Shown here in pieces: positions 26,946-35,937 of a DNA stretch of 64,000 nucleotides. The position numbers were made by a program, and so were the translations under genes. The first letter of the stretch is position 1, and every line of letters starts with the position of its first letter. The stretch covers positions 61,947-125,946 of the forward strand of contig NZ_JAKGBW010000010.1 of NCBI RefSeq assembly GCF_021556485.1. Direction: 5' to 3'. Below the pieces are notes generated by a model, which did not search any database, was not told the DNA's origin, and saw nothing but the letters and a program-made list of their open reading frames with translations. The DNA is from Oceanobacillus alkalisoli. Its GTDB lineage: Bacteria > Bacillota > Bacilli > Bacillales > Amphibacillaceae.

Positions 26946-27560
26946 TTGTACGCAACCGTAGAGCAAGCTATAGAGGAATTGAAAAAAGGCAAAGCAATTA
27001 TTGTAGTAGATGATGAAGACCGAGAAAATGAAGGAGATTTTTTAGCTTTAGGTAAATTTGCAACACCGGAAATGATTAACTTTATGGCAAGCGAAGGGAA
27101 AGGTTTGATTTGCGTCCCTGTTGAAGAATTAAAAGCAAAACAGCTTTCCTTGACATTAATGGCACCGGAGAATACAGATCCATACCGGACTGCTTTCACC
27201 GTGTCGATTGATCATGTTTCCACACATACCGGAATCTCAGCATTTGAGCGTTCAACAACGATTTTAGAAATGTTAGGTTCTGAAGCTAAAGCGGCTGACT
27301 TTAATAAACCCGGCCATATTTTTCCGCTTATTGCAAAAGCTGGCGGTGTAGTCGAGCGACCTGGTCATACTGAAGCTGCAGTTGATCTAGCTAAGCTTGC
27401 TGATGCGGAACCAGTTGGAGTCATTTGCGAAATTATGAATCCAGATGGAACAATGGCGCGCGGTGAACAACTGAAAGAAACTGCCGAACGCTTTGATTTA
27501 GTGATTTTGACAATTAAGGATTTAGTGGAATATCGAAAGAAAAGAGAAACGCTAGTCTAA
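26946..27560 (+). CDS. ribB: 3,4-dihydroxy-2-butanone-4-phosphate synthase (monofunctional)
   Basis: A 204-residue enzyme making the four-carbon precursor from ribulose 5-phosphate. Catalytic acidic loop [13 protein letters not shown], plus [12 protein letters not shown] and [20 protein letters not shown], are intact. No GTP cyclohydrolase II domain is fused, which explains the separate ribA at 9263. The start was set at TTG 26946 because GAGGTG lies 6 bases upstream and homologues begin there; ATG 26928 has no ribosome site and overlaps ribE. Confidence 0.93.
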   Translation: MYATVEQAIEELKKGKAIIVVDDEDRENEGDFLALGKFATPEMINFMASEGKGLICVPVEELKAKQLSLTLMAPENTDPYRTAFTVSIDHVSTHTGISAFERSTTILEMLGSEAKAADFNKPGHIFPLIAKAGGVVERPGHTEAAVDLAKLADAEPVGVICEIMNPDGTMARGEQLKETAERFDLVILTIKDLVEYRKKRETLV

Positions 27561-27589
27561 TACAATACGAAAAATAAAGGAGAAGAGAA

Positions 27590-28054
27590 ATGAGTAATAT
27601 TTTCGAAGGTCATTTGGTAGGAACGGATTTAAAAATTGGAATTGTCGTTGGGAGATTTAATGATTTTATCACTGGCAAGCTGCTCGCCGGAGCAGAAGAT
27701 GCCCTGCGCAGGCATGGGGTAAACGAACAGGATATTGATGTCGCATGGGTGCCAGGCGCTTTTGAAATTCCTGTTGTCGCGAAAAAGTTAGCTGCATCTA
27801 AAAAATATGATGCGGTTATTACGCTTGGTACCGTCATTCGTGGCTCTACCCCGCATTTTGATTATGTGTGTAATGAGGTGGCTAAAGGTGTAGCTGCAAT
27901 TAATATGCAAGAAGGAATTCCAGCCATTTTTGGTGTCATTACAACAGACACGATTGAACAGGCCATTGAACGGGCTGGTACGAAAGCCGGAAATAAAGGC
28001 TGGGATGCTGCAACAGCGGCTATTGAGATGGCGAATTTGATGAAGCAGATTTAA
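27590..28054 (+). CDS. ribH: 6,7-dimethyl-8-ribityllumazine synthase
   Basis: A 154-residue lumazine synthase, full length, with [27 protein letters not shown] and [14 protein letters not shown]. It condenses the RibB and RibA/D products into lumazine for RibE. GGAGAAGAG precedes the ATG. It is the last gene of the FMN-controlled operon and is followed by a terminator. Confidence 0.96.
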   Translation: MSNIFEGHLVGTDLKIGIVVGRFNDFITGKLLAGAEDALRRHGVNEQDIDVAWVPGAFEIPVVAKKLAASKKYDAVITLGTVIRGSTPHFDYVCNEVAKGVAAINMQEGIPAIFGVITTDTIEQAIERAGTKAGNKGWDAATAAIEMANLMKQI

Positions 28055-28068
28055 TGATCAGTTGCATA

Positions 28069-28108
28069 AAGAGCTCTCCACGTTTTGATTTGGAGAGTTC
28101 TTTTTTTA
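28069..28108 (+). terminator. Rho-independent terminator of ribE-ribB-ribH
   Basis: GAGCTCTCCA (28071-28080) pairs with TGGAGAGTTC (28091-28100), followed by a T run. Confidence 0.9.
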
Positions 28109-28159
28109 TAACATAAACATTCAGATTCTCCTCCAGTCTTTAAGTAATTCATCTTGCAA

Positions 28160-28219
28160 TTGACATTCTCCCCCTCCTAATGTAAGATATAAATTACAAA
28201 GGCAAACTATATCTTACAT
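28160..28219 (+). promoter_or_regulatory. Promoter and 12-bp perfect inverted-repeat operator of the XRE gene
   Basis: TTGACA (28160-28165), 17-bp spacer and TAAGAT (28183-28188) form the promoter. A perfect 12-bp inverted repeat, ATGTAAGATATA (28180-28191) and TATATCTTACAT (28208-28219), covers the -10 box and the transcription start region. This is what an autorepressing XRE regulator would need. Confidence 0.65.
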
Positions 28220-28236
28220 CTAAAGTGGGTTTACAA

Positions 28237-28437
28237 ATGAAAAATAACGTAAAATTAACTCGAATTAAAAATTCCATGACACAGGCGCAGCTCGCGCGCG
28301 AGGTTGGCGTCACCAGGCAAACAATTGGGCTCATTGAAAAAGGCGAATATAACCCGAGTCTCCAGCTCTGTATTAATTTAGCAAAGTCACTTAACAAAAC
28401 ATTGGATGAATTATTTTGGGAGGTCGATACGGAATGA
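28237..28437 (+). CDS. Small XRE-family helix-turn-helix regulator
   Basis: A 66-residue single-domain HTH_3 protein (VKLTRIKNSMTQAQLAREVG, then VTRQTIGLIEKGEYNPSL) of the YozG kind. The start was set at ATG 28237; an in-frame GTG at 28225 lies where a ribosome site would be. It overlaps the next gene by 4 bp (ATGA), so the pair is co-translated. A perfect inverted repeat covers its promoter, which fits autoregulation. Confidence 0.88.
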   Translation: MKNNVKLTRIKNSMTQAQLAREVGVTRQTIGLIEKGEYNPSLQLCINLAKSLNKTLDELFWEVDTE

Positions 28438-28889
28438 AATCTTGGATATCTTTTTTATTACCGGATGATGAATACAAGGAAAAAAAGATGCTCTATTTTT
28501 ACGCAGAAGGAGCAATTATTCTTTTTCTTTCCCTCATTGTAATGATGATCTGCAACAACTTTTTTAATCTGGAAGCGGAAACTGTCTTACTCGCAGCCAT
28601 TGCCATCTTCCTCTTTTATGTAACAGGAAGATATATGATAGCAGGGATTGAATATACGGATATTGCTACAAAGCATGCTTACAAAAAAGAGTTAAGAAAT
28701 ATATCCGTTAGAACAATTGGATTTGTTGTTATTTTTTTTGCATTATACTTGATTTTCGTTAATATACCTTCGAGTCTCCATAAATGGGGTGAACTTTTAG
28801 GTTTATTGATAAGTGTCAGTACAGTATGTTTTTTATCTAGTTACATCTCCTTAAATCGTTCTTATAAGAAAAATAAGAAACTATTATAA
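28434..28889 (+). CDS. Four-helix membrane protein paired with XRE regulator (DUF3278-like)
   Basis: About 151 residues with four predicted membrane helices (around AIILFLSLIVMMI, VLLAAIAIFLFYV, IGFVVIFFALYLIF and GLLISVSTVCFLSSY). The start is ATG 28434, 9 bases after GGGAGG. Small HTH plus such a membrane protein is a common Bacillus pair, with the second partner often placed in DUF3278 or a similar family; that assignment is tentative. Function is unknown; the regulator may sense its state at the membrane. Confidence 0.7.
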   Translation: MKSWISFLLPDDEYKEKKMLYFYAEGAIILFLSLIVMMICNNFFNLEAETVLLAAIAIFLFYVTGRYMIAGIEYTDIATKHAYKKELRNISVRTIGFVVIFFALYLIFVNIPSSLHKWGELLGLLISVSTVCFLSSYISLNRSYKKNKKLL

Positions 28890-28996
28890 TCTTGGAAAAA
28901 AACGCATTTTCTTCAGTCTGTTAAGACGAAAAAGTGTGTTTTAAATTTTTTATTATGAACTGAAGTATATTTAGATTCATGTTTGTTTTTGTCTGA

Positions 28997-29659
28997 AGAA
29001 CTCTTTTATAAGACGGTTTTGTGGACTTGGAGTTTATTTTGTCTAATAGAACTCTCTTACAGGACAGGTTCCGGGATTTAGGGCTGAATCTGTCTAAGAG
29101 GACTCTCTTACGGGACAAGTTCACGGATTTAGAGCTGAATTTGTCTAACAGGACTCTCTTACGGGACAAGTTCACGGATTTAGAGCTAATCTTGTCTAAC
29201 AGGACTCTCTTACGGGACAACTTCACGGATTTAGAGCTGAATTTGTCTAACAGGACTCTCTTACGGGACAAGTTCACGGATTTAGAGCTGAATTTGTCTA
29301 AGAGGACTCTCTTACGGGACAAGTTCACGGATTTAGAGCTGAATCTGTCTAACAGGACTCTCTTACGGGACAACTTCACGGATTTAGAGCTAATCTTGTC
29401 TAACAGGACTCTCTTACGGGACAAGTTCACGGATTTAGAGCTGAATCTGTCTAACAGGACTCTCTTACGGGACAAGTTCCGAGATTTAGAGCTGAATTTG
29501 TCTAACAGGACTCTCTTACGGGACAAGTTCACGGATTTAGAGCTGAATTTGTCTGCTAGAACGCTCCTATGAGACATTTTCCTTAACTTAGAGTCGATTC
29601 TATCTAATAGAGTGCTTCTATAAGACAAGTACACACATTCAGAACCGATTGTGTCTCAT
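28997..29659. repeat. 51-bp tandem repeat array, 13 units
   Basis: Thirteen head-to-tail 51-bp units with boundaries every 51 bases from 28997 to 29659. The ten units from 29048 to 29557 differ at only a few positions; the first unit and the last two are degenerate, and a partial one follows. Each unit contains GACAA and TTGTC as alternating inverted half-sites. Because 51 is a multiple of three, both strands are open (17-residue repeats), but neither frame has a ribosome site, so coding is doubtful. The array fills most of the 926-bp gap between the XRE pair and opuAC. Confidence 0.92.
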
Positions 29660-29815
29660 AGAGAAACATCCCCTGCCAAATCATAATTGCTAATACAACT
29701 TTGTTAAAGCATTTAGTTCAACTTAGATAGCAAAATAGGTAATCTAAAAAGGCCAGATATTACATCTGACCTTCCACCACATCATTCACCAAAATCGAGT
29801 AAGGTGACAAGCCCC

Positions 29816-30727
29816 TTACTTCGTCGGCAATTCTTCAATACTATCAATATCCATATAACCCGGGACGACGAATCCTTGCTGGGCCCCTTCCAGGTTCGGA
29901 CCTAAGTCAACAATGTCATCTTTATATTGTTCGGCATAAGTAGCAGCTCCTACTGGAAGCCAAGCGATAAGCATGCCATCGATTTCTTCCTCTGAAAGAC
30001 TTTCGAATGCGATACCCATATCAAGTGGAGTCAATTCGACCGTGTAACCTAATTCTTCAAGCATTAAAGCAACAACATTCGTTGATGATAGTTCCGTATC
30101 CCAATTCACATAGCCTAATTCAATAGTCTCTCCATCAACTGGTTCGATCCCTTCCGTCCAAACTTCGACTTTGTCCCGGTTATCTGCAATCCATTCTTCT
30201 GCAGCCTCTCGTGGTTCTACTTCATCGCTTTGGCCAAATTTGGACATGACTTCATTCATGTCATCTACTTCCCAGAAGAAATTATCGAGAAACTGGTAAG
30301 CTGCTGGCTGGTCCTCCTCAAGCCCATGTCGTACCATCGTATGAATATTTTCCGATTCACCTAATGTACCTTGTGGATCCTCTAAGAATTTCAAATCATA
30401 TTCACTGAACATCCAATGCGGCTCCCATAGTGTTACCACAATCGGCTCCTCATTCGCAATCGCACCTTGAAGTTCTGTTAACATCGCTGGTTCTGAACTC
30501 GGCAGCAGCTCCAAGTCCAAATTGTATGCTTCGACCGTTTCTGCAGCAATATTCATCGTTCCAGACCCAGGATCAATCCCGACAATTTCCGTGAGTTCAG
30601 ATGCAGAATTTTCTTCCCCTTCTTCAGCAGTAGAATCACTATCCTCAGATTCACCCTGACATGCTGCGAGCAGAAGTAAAACGAACATACTTATTAAAAT
30701 AATCCCTTTCTCTCTTATCCAGTTCAT
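29816..30727 (-). CDS. opuAC: Glycine betaine-binding lipoprotein, OpuAC-like (orphan)
   Basis: About 303 residues. A lipoprotein signal ends in LLLLAAC, then an acidic linker. The ligand-cage tryptophans align with B. subtilis OpuAC (TLWEPHW, GYVNWDTE, AWLPVG), as does the domain order starting IVGIDPGSGTMN. It should capture glycine betaine or a related osmoprotectant. No ATPase or permease gene is adjacent, so it would have to serve a transporter encoded elsewhere. The start is ambiguous: ATG 30727 gives a normal signal peptide, TTG 30739 is nearer GAGGG. Confidence 0.85.
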   Translation of the reverse strand: MNWIREKGIILISMFVLLLLAACQGESEDSDSTAEEGEENSASELTEIVGIDPGSGTMNIAAETVEAYNLDLELLPSSEPAMLTELQGAIANEEPIVVTLWEPHWMFSEYDLKFLEDPQGTLGESENIHTMVRHGLEEDQPAAYQFLDNFFWEVDDMNEVMSKFGQSDEVEPREAAEEWIADNRDKVEVWTEGIEPVDGETIELGYVNWDTELSSTNVVALMLEELGYTVELTPLDMGIAFESLSEEEIDGMLIAWLPVGAATYAEQYKDDIVDLGPNLEGAQQGFVVPGYMDIDSIEELPTK

Positions 30728-30930
30728 TGTTTTAAGCAAACCCTCTTCCTATTCCAGATTTTTTTCAAATAATAGGACGATAATATAATAGAAAAACATT
30801 TAGAGCAATGCTCTAATATCGTGATTTTCCGCCATATTAATGATTCAAGATAGTTCAGTGGGCTTATCGTAATAAATCGTGCAAATTCCATCCATGTTTG
30901 AATTATCAGTTATCAAACACTTGATACCTC

Positions 30931-31935
30931 TTATTTTTCTGCGGCTTCTCCTTGCAATAGTATTTCTACCCGGCGGTTACGTTGCCTTCCCTCATCTGTT
31001 TCTTCATTTGTTGCTATCGGCTCATATTGTCCAAAACCTTCTACTTCTACTTCAAATTCAAATACAGAATCATTTTTCAAATTGGAGAGAAACAACGCAT
31101 GAACATTTTCAGCCCGGTCTTCAGAAAGTGGCTGGTTGATATCATTTCCACTCACATTATCCGTGGGACAATGGATTTTAATGAGTCCTGCGTAATCATC
31201 ACTCTCAAGCCAATCTGCAATCTCCTGAATAACTTGCTCTCCCTCTCCAGTAACATCACTTTCCCCAAACTCAAATAGGATTTCGTCAGATAAAATAAGC
31301 TTGATTTCTTCTCCATCCTTGGTTACATCGATATCGTCCGGGGCATCTTCATATTCTGGTTTTAAGGGGATGATCAACTCAATCACCTGTTCCGTCTGAT
31401 CCTCGTAACGCAGCTTTACAATATCACCTTTTACGTTCTCAAATTCTTCTCCGTATGCATCAAGCACAGCGCTGCCGCGCGGAGGATTGAATCCCGATTG
31501 AGCATATATTCTAATAAATCCTTCATCGGTCAACGACTTATATTAAACCGGCATATAGAACGTCCCATCTTTTCTCCAGTTTCTCCCATATATAGATTGT
31601 AACTCATCGCTCTTTTCATGTAAGGAAGAAATCGACGACGGATCGAATCGTAATTCCAATCGTATCGGTTCATTTTTATGCTGCTCGTAAAATGTTTCGT
31701 CAAATGCAATCGAATCATTAATTTCACTGTTTTCTCCGACGACCAGTATCGTACTCGTTACGTAGCCTCCATAAGGATACCCATAAGCACGAACACTAAC
31801 AACAAATCTAATATAATTCTCCGCCGGGTGAAACGGGCACTAAGCATTCCCACCCAGCGCCCAATAAAAACTCATCCCAGCAAATACGATCGTCCAGACA
31901 ACACCGAGAATAATAAATTTCTTATTCCTTTGCAT
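30931..31935 (-). pseudogene. Membrane-anchored OmpA-family protein gene with two in-frame stops
   Basis: A single 335-codon frame runs from ATG 31935 (strong AGGAGG upstream) to 30931. It is broken only by TAG at 31840-31842 (codon 32) and TAA at 31543-31545 (codon 131). The first 31 residues form a membrane anchor (FIILGVVWTIVFAGMSFYWA). The last ~120 are an OmpA/MotB peptidoglycan-binding domain (LFEFGESDVTGEGE, PLSEDRAENVHALF, ending GRQRNRRVEI). The middle shows no known domain. A restart at TTG 31533 would give only the OmpA part without an anchor. Most likely a recent pseudogene. Confidence 0.75.
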
Positions 31936-31980
31936 AGATACCTCCTCATTAGAGTGATGGAGTCATAACAAAGTTAAAGC

Positions 31981-33210
31981 TTATTCTTCTGTCTTATCTT
32001 TTCTCACAATTGTAAAGAACACAGTAAACCCAGTCAGAGTTGTTGTAAACATGATTGACCCCATCGGAACAGCCGACGCCTCATTGATACCTGCGAGCGG
32101 AGAGCATAGAGAGCCGAGCAATAAAGGAAGCATTCCAAGTACCGCACTCGCACTTCCAGCCCGATGTCCTTGCTCTCTCATCCCTAATGTGAATGTACTT
32201 GTCGTAATCATTCCCATCGTGATCATATAAATAAAAATCAAAAAGACAATGGCAGCTAAAGGACCTTTGATAATCGTCATGATAAGCAATAAAGATGTTG
32301 CAGAAAGCGCAACGATGACTGCAGACTGAAGCATTTTTTTCACCGGGATCATACCACTGAAACGCCCGATTAGAAAGCTTCCCGTAATAATTGCCAAGCC
32401 ATTGATTCCAAATAACACACTAAATACTTGCGGGGATACCCCGTAGATACCCTGGTAAACAAATGGCGTCCCTGACACATATGCAAAACTGCCACCGTGA
32501 ATAAATCCAACAACTAAAGCATAACCGATAAACGAGCGATCCGTAAATAAACTTCCCATCGTTTTTAACGAAGCACCAACTGAGCTTGGAATCCGATTTT
32601 CAGGAGGCAAGGTTTCTTTAAGGTTCAAAGCGACAATGACAACCATGATAAAGCCGATCAAGGCCAATAAATAAAAAATACTCTTCCAATTTGTTGACTC
32701 AAACGACAAAATAAACCCGCCAATCATTGGAGCCATCATCGGAGCAACAGCGTTTATCACCATTAACAATGAAAAGAACTTGGTTAGCTCTGGTCCACTA
32801 AATACATCTCGGACGACAGCACGCGAAAGAACAACTCCCGCTGCAGCAGTTAGTCCTTGTAAAAATCGTGCTGCGATTAAGACCATTATACTCGGCGCTA
32901 ACGCACAGAGAACCGAAGCTAAGCCAAATAGTGTTGTTGCAATTAATAATGGCTTCCGTCTCCCTTGGGCATCGCTAATCGGGCCAACAACTAATTGACC
33001 AACTGCAAGCCCTAATAAACATGCGGTTAAACTTGCTTGTACAAGGGAAGCACTTGTATTAAATTCCTGAGCAATCCCGGGAAAACTCGGCAAATACATA
33101 TCAATATTAAGTGGACCTAAAAATGCCAGCATTCCAAGCAGCAAAGCTAAGCCTACCCGGGTTGAACCTGTAGGATTATGTTGTATTGTTAATTCTCTTT
33201 GTAAATTCAT
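31981..33210 (-). CDS. Bcr/CflA-family multidrug MFS transporter
   Basis: A 409-residue, 12-helix major facilitator. The DHA1 motif GPLNIDMYLPSFPGIA at helix 1, the loop motif GPISDAQGRRKPLL and the helix-5 motif GAAVVLSRAVVRDVF-type segment (AGVVLSRAVVRDVFSG) are those of the Bcr drug-resistance group. Start ATG 33210 has AAAGGAATGAG upstream. It faces away from the SulP gene. Substrates are likely drugs or cysteine-like solutes. Confidence 0.9.
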   Translation of the reverse strand: MNLQRELTIQHNPTGSTRVGLALLLGMLAFLGPLNIDMYLPSFPGIAQEFNTSASLVQASLTACLLGLAVGQLVVGPISDAQGRRKPLLIATTLFGLASVLCALAPSIMVLIAARFLQGLTAAAGVVLSRAVVRDVFSGPELTKFFSLLMVINAVAPMMAPMIGGFILSFESTNWKSIFYLLALIGFIMVVIVALNLKETLPPENRIPSSVGASLKTMGSLFTDRSFIGYALVVGFIHGGSFAYVSGTPFVYQGIYGVSPQVFSVLFGINGLAIITGSFLIGRFSGMIPVKKMLQSAVIVALSATSLLLIMTIIKGPLAAIVFLIFIYMITMGMITTSTFTLGMREQGHRAGSASAVLGMLPLLLGSLCSPLAGINEASAVPMGSIMFTTTLTGFTVFFTIVRKDKTEE

Positions 33211-33396
33211 TTACTCATTCCTTTTATTAAACTTAAAACAAATAACATGGATAATGTATCACACCTGATAAAATTTTAAAAAGGAAAAGCCCGGCTTCAT
33301 TAAACAACTGAGCAACAACCAGACTGGTTTACTACCTCATCCTTTCAAAACATGGTAAACTAAATCCATTAATCCACTAAATGAAAGGAGTATCAA

Positions 33397-34806
33397 ATGC
33401 ATACAATTAAACAACAGTGGTTTGGGAATATTCGAGCAGATCTTCTGGCAGGAATTGTCGTCGGTCTTGCGCTTATACCTGAAGCATTAGCTTTTGCATT
33501 CATTGCAGGAGTTGATCCGCGAGTGGCGCTCTATGCCTCTTTTGTTATGGCAGTAGTCATCGCATTTGCCGGTGGACGTCCAGCCATGGTATCAGCTGCT
33601 ACTGGAGCAATGGCATTAGTCATTGTCAGCTTGGTTGCCAACCACGGCCTCGAGTATTTATTAGCTGCGACCATTTTGACTGGGATCATTCAAATTTTTC
33701 TAGGACTATTTGGCGTCGCGAATCTCATGCGTTTTATCCCAAACTCGGTCATGCTCGGCTTTTTAAATGCTCTTGGAATTATGATTTTCCTCGCTCAAAT
33801 GCCTTACTTGATTGGTGGAAATGCTGCTACATATATCTTCGCCATCATTACACTGGCTTTAGTGTATGTCATTCCGCGCTTTATTAAAGCAATACCTGCT
33901 CCGCTCATTGCAATTGTCGTTATGACAATCATTGCGATCATAAGTGGTGCAAGCATGCAGACTATTGGGGACTTAGGAACGATGCCGGATACATTGCCCG
34001 TCTTCTTATTTCCAGACATACCACTGACGCTTGAGACACTTAAAATTATTTTACCGTACTCTTTAGCTCTCGCTGTTGTCGGTCTGTTAGAATCACTCCT
34101 TACAGCACAAGTGTTGGACGACATGACAGACACGCCTAGTAATAAAAATAAAGAAGCAAGAGGCCAAGGTGTTGCCAACATCTTCACAGGATTTCTTGGC
34201 GGAATGGCAGGCTGTGCATTAATTGGACAATCTGTTATTAATGTAAAATCGGGCGGGAGAGGAAGATTGTCGACCTTTACGGCAGGGGTTTTCCTTATGT
34301 TTCTCATCCTTGTATTAGGAGATTTAGTCGCGATTATTCCAATGCCAGTTCTTGTAGGTATCATGATTATGGTAAGTGCTACGACATTTAACTGGAGTTC
34401 ATTTAAATTTCTGAAGCAGGCACCTAAATCCGAATCCTTTGTCATGCTCGCGACAGTTGCAATTATATTATATACAAGCAACTTGGCGATTGGTGTAGTT
34501 GTTGGTGTTATTTTAAGCTCACTTATTTTTGTTGCGAAAGTTTCAAGAGTATCCGTTACGAAAAAAGGTCAAGCGTTTCATGTGAAAGGTCCACTGTTTT
34601 TCGCTTCCACGACTAAATTCATTAAAGCATTCGACGATGTTAATGCAAAAGAAATCACCATTAATTTCGCAGACAGTCAGTTGTGGGATGAATCAGCGGT
34701 AGGTGCAATTATTAAAGTCCAGCAAAAGCTAGAACAAAATGGAACGACCGTCCACATTAAAGGACTGAATGCATCAAGTGAACAATTGTACCATCAACTC
34801 ATATAG
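33397..34806 (+). CDS. SulP/SLC26-family anion permease with STAS domain
   Basis: A 469-residue transporter. Residues ~1-375 carry the 10-14 helices of SulP proteins (DLLAGIVVGLALIPEALAFA is the family's first motif; GGMAGCALIGQSVINVKSGG is the signature). Residues ~385-469 form a short STAS domain (EITINFADSQLWDESAVGAI). The anion may be sulfate, bicarbonate or an organic acid. GAAAGGAG precedes the start. It is co-transcribed with the UspA gene 12 bp downstream. Confidence 0.9.
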   Translation: MHTIKQQWFGNIRADLLAGIVVGLALIPEALAFAFIAGVDPRVALYASFVMAVVIAFAGGRPAMVSAATGAMALVIVSLVANHGLEYLLAATILTGIIQIFLGLFGVANLMRFIPNSVMLGFLNALGIMIFLAQMPYLIGGNAATYIFAIITLALVYVIPRFIKAIPAPLIAIVVMTIIAIISGASMQTIGDLGTMPDTLPVFLFPDIPLTLETLKIILPYSLALAVVGLLESLLTAQVLDDMTDTPSNKNKEARGQGVANIFTGFLGGMAGCALIGQSVINVKSGGRGRLSTFTAGVFLMFLILVLGDLVAIIPMPVLVGIMIMVSATTFNWSSFKFLKQAPKSESFVMLATVAIILYTSNLAIGVVVGVILSSLIFVAKVSRVSVTKKGQAFHVKGPLFFASTTKFIKAFDDVNAKEITINFADSQLWDESAVGAIIKVQQKLEQNGTTVHIKGLNASSEQLYHQLI

Positions 34807-34818
34807 GGAGGTATGGGA

Positions 34819-35232
34819 ATGAATATTGCCGTAGCCATCGATGGTTCTGATAATGCATTGCGGGCTGTGGAACATGCTATCATGCTTGTCCGCCACTTAC
34901 CCGATGCTGAGCTTGAATTTCTACATGTTGTTGATTATAACAAAGCGAAGGATGACTATCTTCTTTCGCAAAATCCTGAAGGACTGGCACTTAAACGGGA
35001 ACAAAAGATACATCCAGCTACTGAACTCGCAAAATCAAAGGGTGTGGAAGCAAAGATGACGATATTAAAAGGAAATCCAAGCGCTGAAATCATTAAACAT
35101 GTCAACAAAGAAGAAGTACAGCAACTTATTATCGGGAGCCGAGGATTAAATACATTTCAAGAAATGATTCTTGGAAGTGTCAGTCATAAAGTAATGAAAC
35201 ACGTAAACTGTCCGGTGACCATTGTCAAGTAA
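34819..35232 (+). CDS. Universal stress protein UspA family
   Basis: A 137-residue single-domain Usp protein with the ATP-binding pattern GSRGLNTFQEMILGSVSHKVMKHVNCPVTIVK at the C-terminus (G-2x-G-9x-G-S/T form). The start was set at ATG 34819, since GGGAGGT touches the earlier ATG 34813. Usp domains are often tied to SulP and antiporter transporters, where they may tune flux. Followed by a strong terminator. Confidence 0.9.
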   Translation: MNIAVAIDGSDNALRAVEHAIMLVRHLPDAELEFLHVVDYNKAKDDYLLSQNPEGLALKREQKIHPATELAKSKGVEAKMTILKGNPSAEIIKHVNKEEVQQLIIGSRGLNTFQEMILGSVSHKVMKHVNCPVTIVK

Positions 35233-35284
35233 AAAAATAGCTGTTCTTATCAGAAACACACGATAAGAACAGCTATTTTTTATA
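35232..35284. terminator. Bidirectional terminator after UspA
   Basis: AATAGCTGTTCTTATC and its perfect complement form a 16-bp stem with A runs before and T runs after. Confidence 0.92.
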
Positions 35285-35298
35285 ATGTTTTATTATTT

Positions 35299-35416
35299 GA
35301 ATGAATTTCATAATTACCAAAGTCGGCTTTTCCATCATCATATGTAGTTGGGAACGAACCAACTCAACTACATATGGTGATGGTGAAGCATTAAATACGT
35401 ATTATGAAATTCATTA
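35299..35416 (+). repeat. 118-bp palindromic MITE-like element, copy D
   Basis: Copy D, core at 35300-35415, one hairpin-arm mismatch (CATCATCATATG). ATTT flanks both sides (35295-35298 and 35417-35420). Its right flank overlaps the 8-bp target of the adjacent ISL3-like insertion, so the insertion happened right beside this copy. Confidence 0.92.
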
Positions 35417-35546
35417 ATTTATTTTGGGTATTCGGATTATCGTGTGGAAAACCCATATTAAAGTTTAATTTTTACATAATACTAAATCGGATAATCGTGT
35501 GGAAATGCTTTTAATGATATAACTTAACACGAATTAATTTATTTTA

Positions 35547-35595
35547 TTGACATTATCTCAAATATAGTTTACTATTACGTTATACGATGTAACGT
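35547..35595 (+). promoter_or_regulatory. PadR promoter and candidate operator
   Basis: TTGACA (35547-35552), 17 bp, TACTAT (35570-35575), followed by the inverted repeat ACGTTA-tacgatg-TAACGT (35577-35595). This suits self-repression by the PadR protein encoded next, and gives the cargo its own promoter inside the element. Confidence 0.6.
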
Positions 35596-35631
35596 TGAAC
35601 GTAATAATTATTGGAAGGGAGGAGTGGGAAC

Positions 35632-35937
35632 GTGGTTAAGAAAAACAGATTTTCGGAACCTTCATTATTGATATTAATAAGTCTTGCTGAAAAAAAACGT
35701 CACGGCTATGCAATTATGGAGGACATTGAAAAAAATTATGACATCAAGTTAGGCCCAGGTACATTATACGGAGCAATTTCACGTTTAGAGAAAGCAGGGT
35801 ATATAAGTGTCCTTGAATCACAAGACCGTAAAAAGCCTTACAAGCTGACAGAGGAAGGACAAATATATTTAACTGAGCAAATTAAAGAAATTCAAAAAGT
35901 TACCTCACTTGGTATGAAAAGGCTTGGTTTAGCATGA
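35632..35937 (+). CDS. PadR-family regulator (cargo of ISL3-like element)
   Basis: A 101-residue PadR winged-helix protein (LLILISLAEKKRHGYAIMED, then PGTLYGAISRLEKAGYI and KPYKLTEEG). It lacks the long C-terminal coiled coil, as in short PadR-s2 proteins. The start was set at GTG 35632, 7 bases after GGGAGGAG. Its stop overlaps the next gene by 4 bp (ATGA). It lies within the two inverted ends and 8-bp duplications of the insertion element, so it travels as cargo. Confidence 0.88.
   Translation: MVKKNRFSEPSLLILISLAEKKRHGYAIMEDIEKNYDIKLGPGTLYGAISRLEKAGYISVLESQDRKKPYKLTEEGQIYLTEQIKEIQKVTSLGMKRLGLA

Noticed and set aside
28921-29634. A 237-codon frame (minus) and a 183-codon frame (plus) over the 51-bp repeats
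   Set aside because: Both are by-products of a stop-free repeat whose length is a multiple of three. Neither has a ribosome site, and both strands cannot sensibly be coding for repeat proteins at once; annotated as a tandem repeat.
28997-29659. CRISPR array
   Set aside because: The repeats are directly joined 51-bp units without variable spacers, and no cas genes are present.
29816-30727. Circular permutation of the betaine-binding fold
   Set aside because: The order (IVGIDPGSG block before the YVNWD block) looked permuted relative to ProX, but it is the normal order of B. subtilis OpuAC.
31543-31842. Programmed stop-codon read-through or pyrrolysine at the OmpA gene
   Set aside because: The two stops are of different type (TAG and TAA), no recoding signals were seen and pyrrolysine is not expected here; mutation is the simpler explanation, though reported for checking.
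33804-34481. 225-codon frame opposite the SulP gene
   Set aside because: It is antisense to a well-conserved transporter, has no ribosome site, and encodes no recognisable protein.
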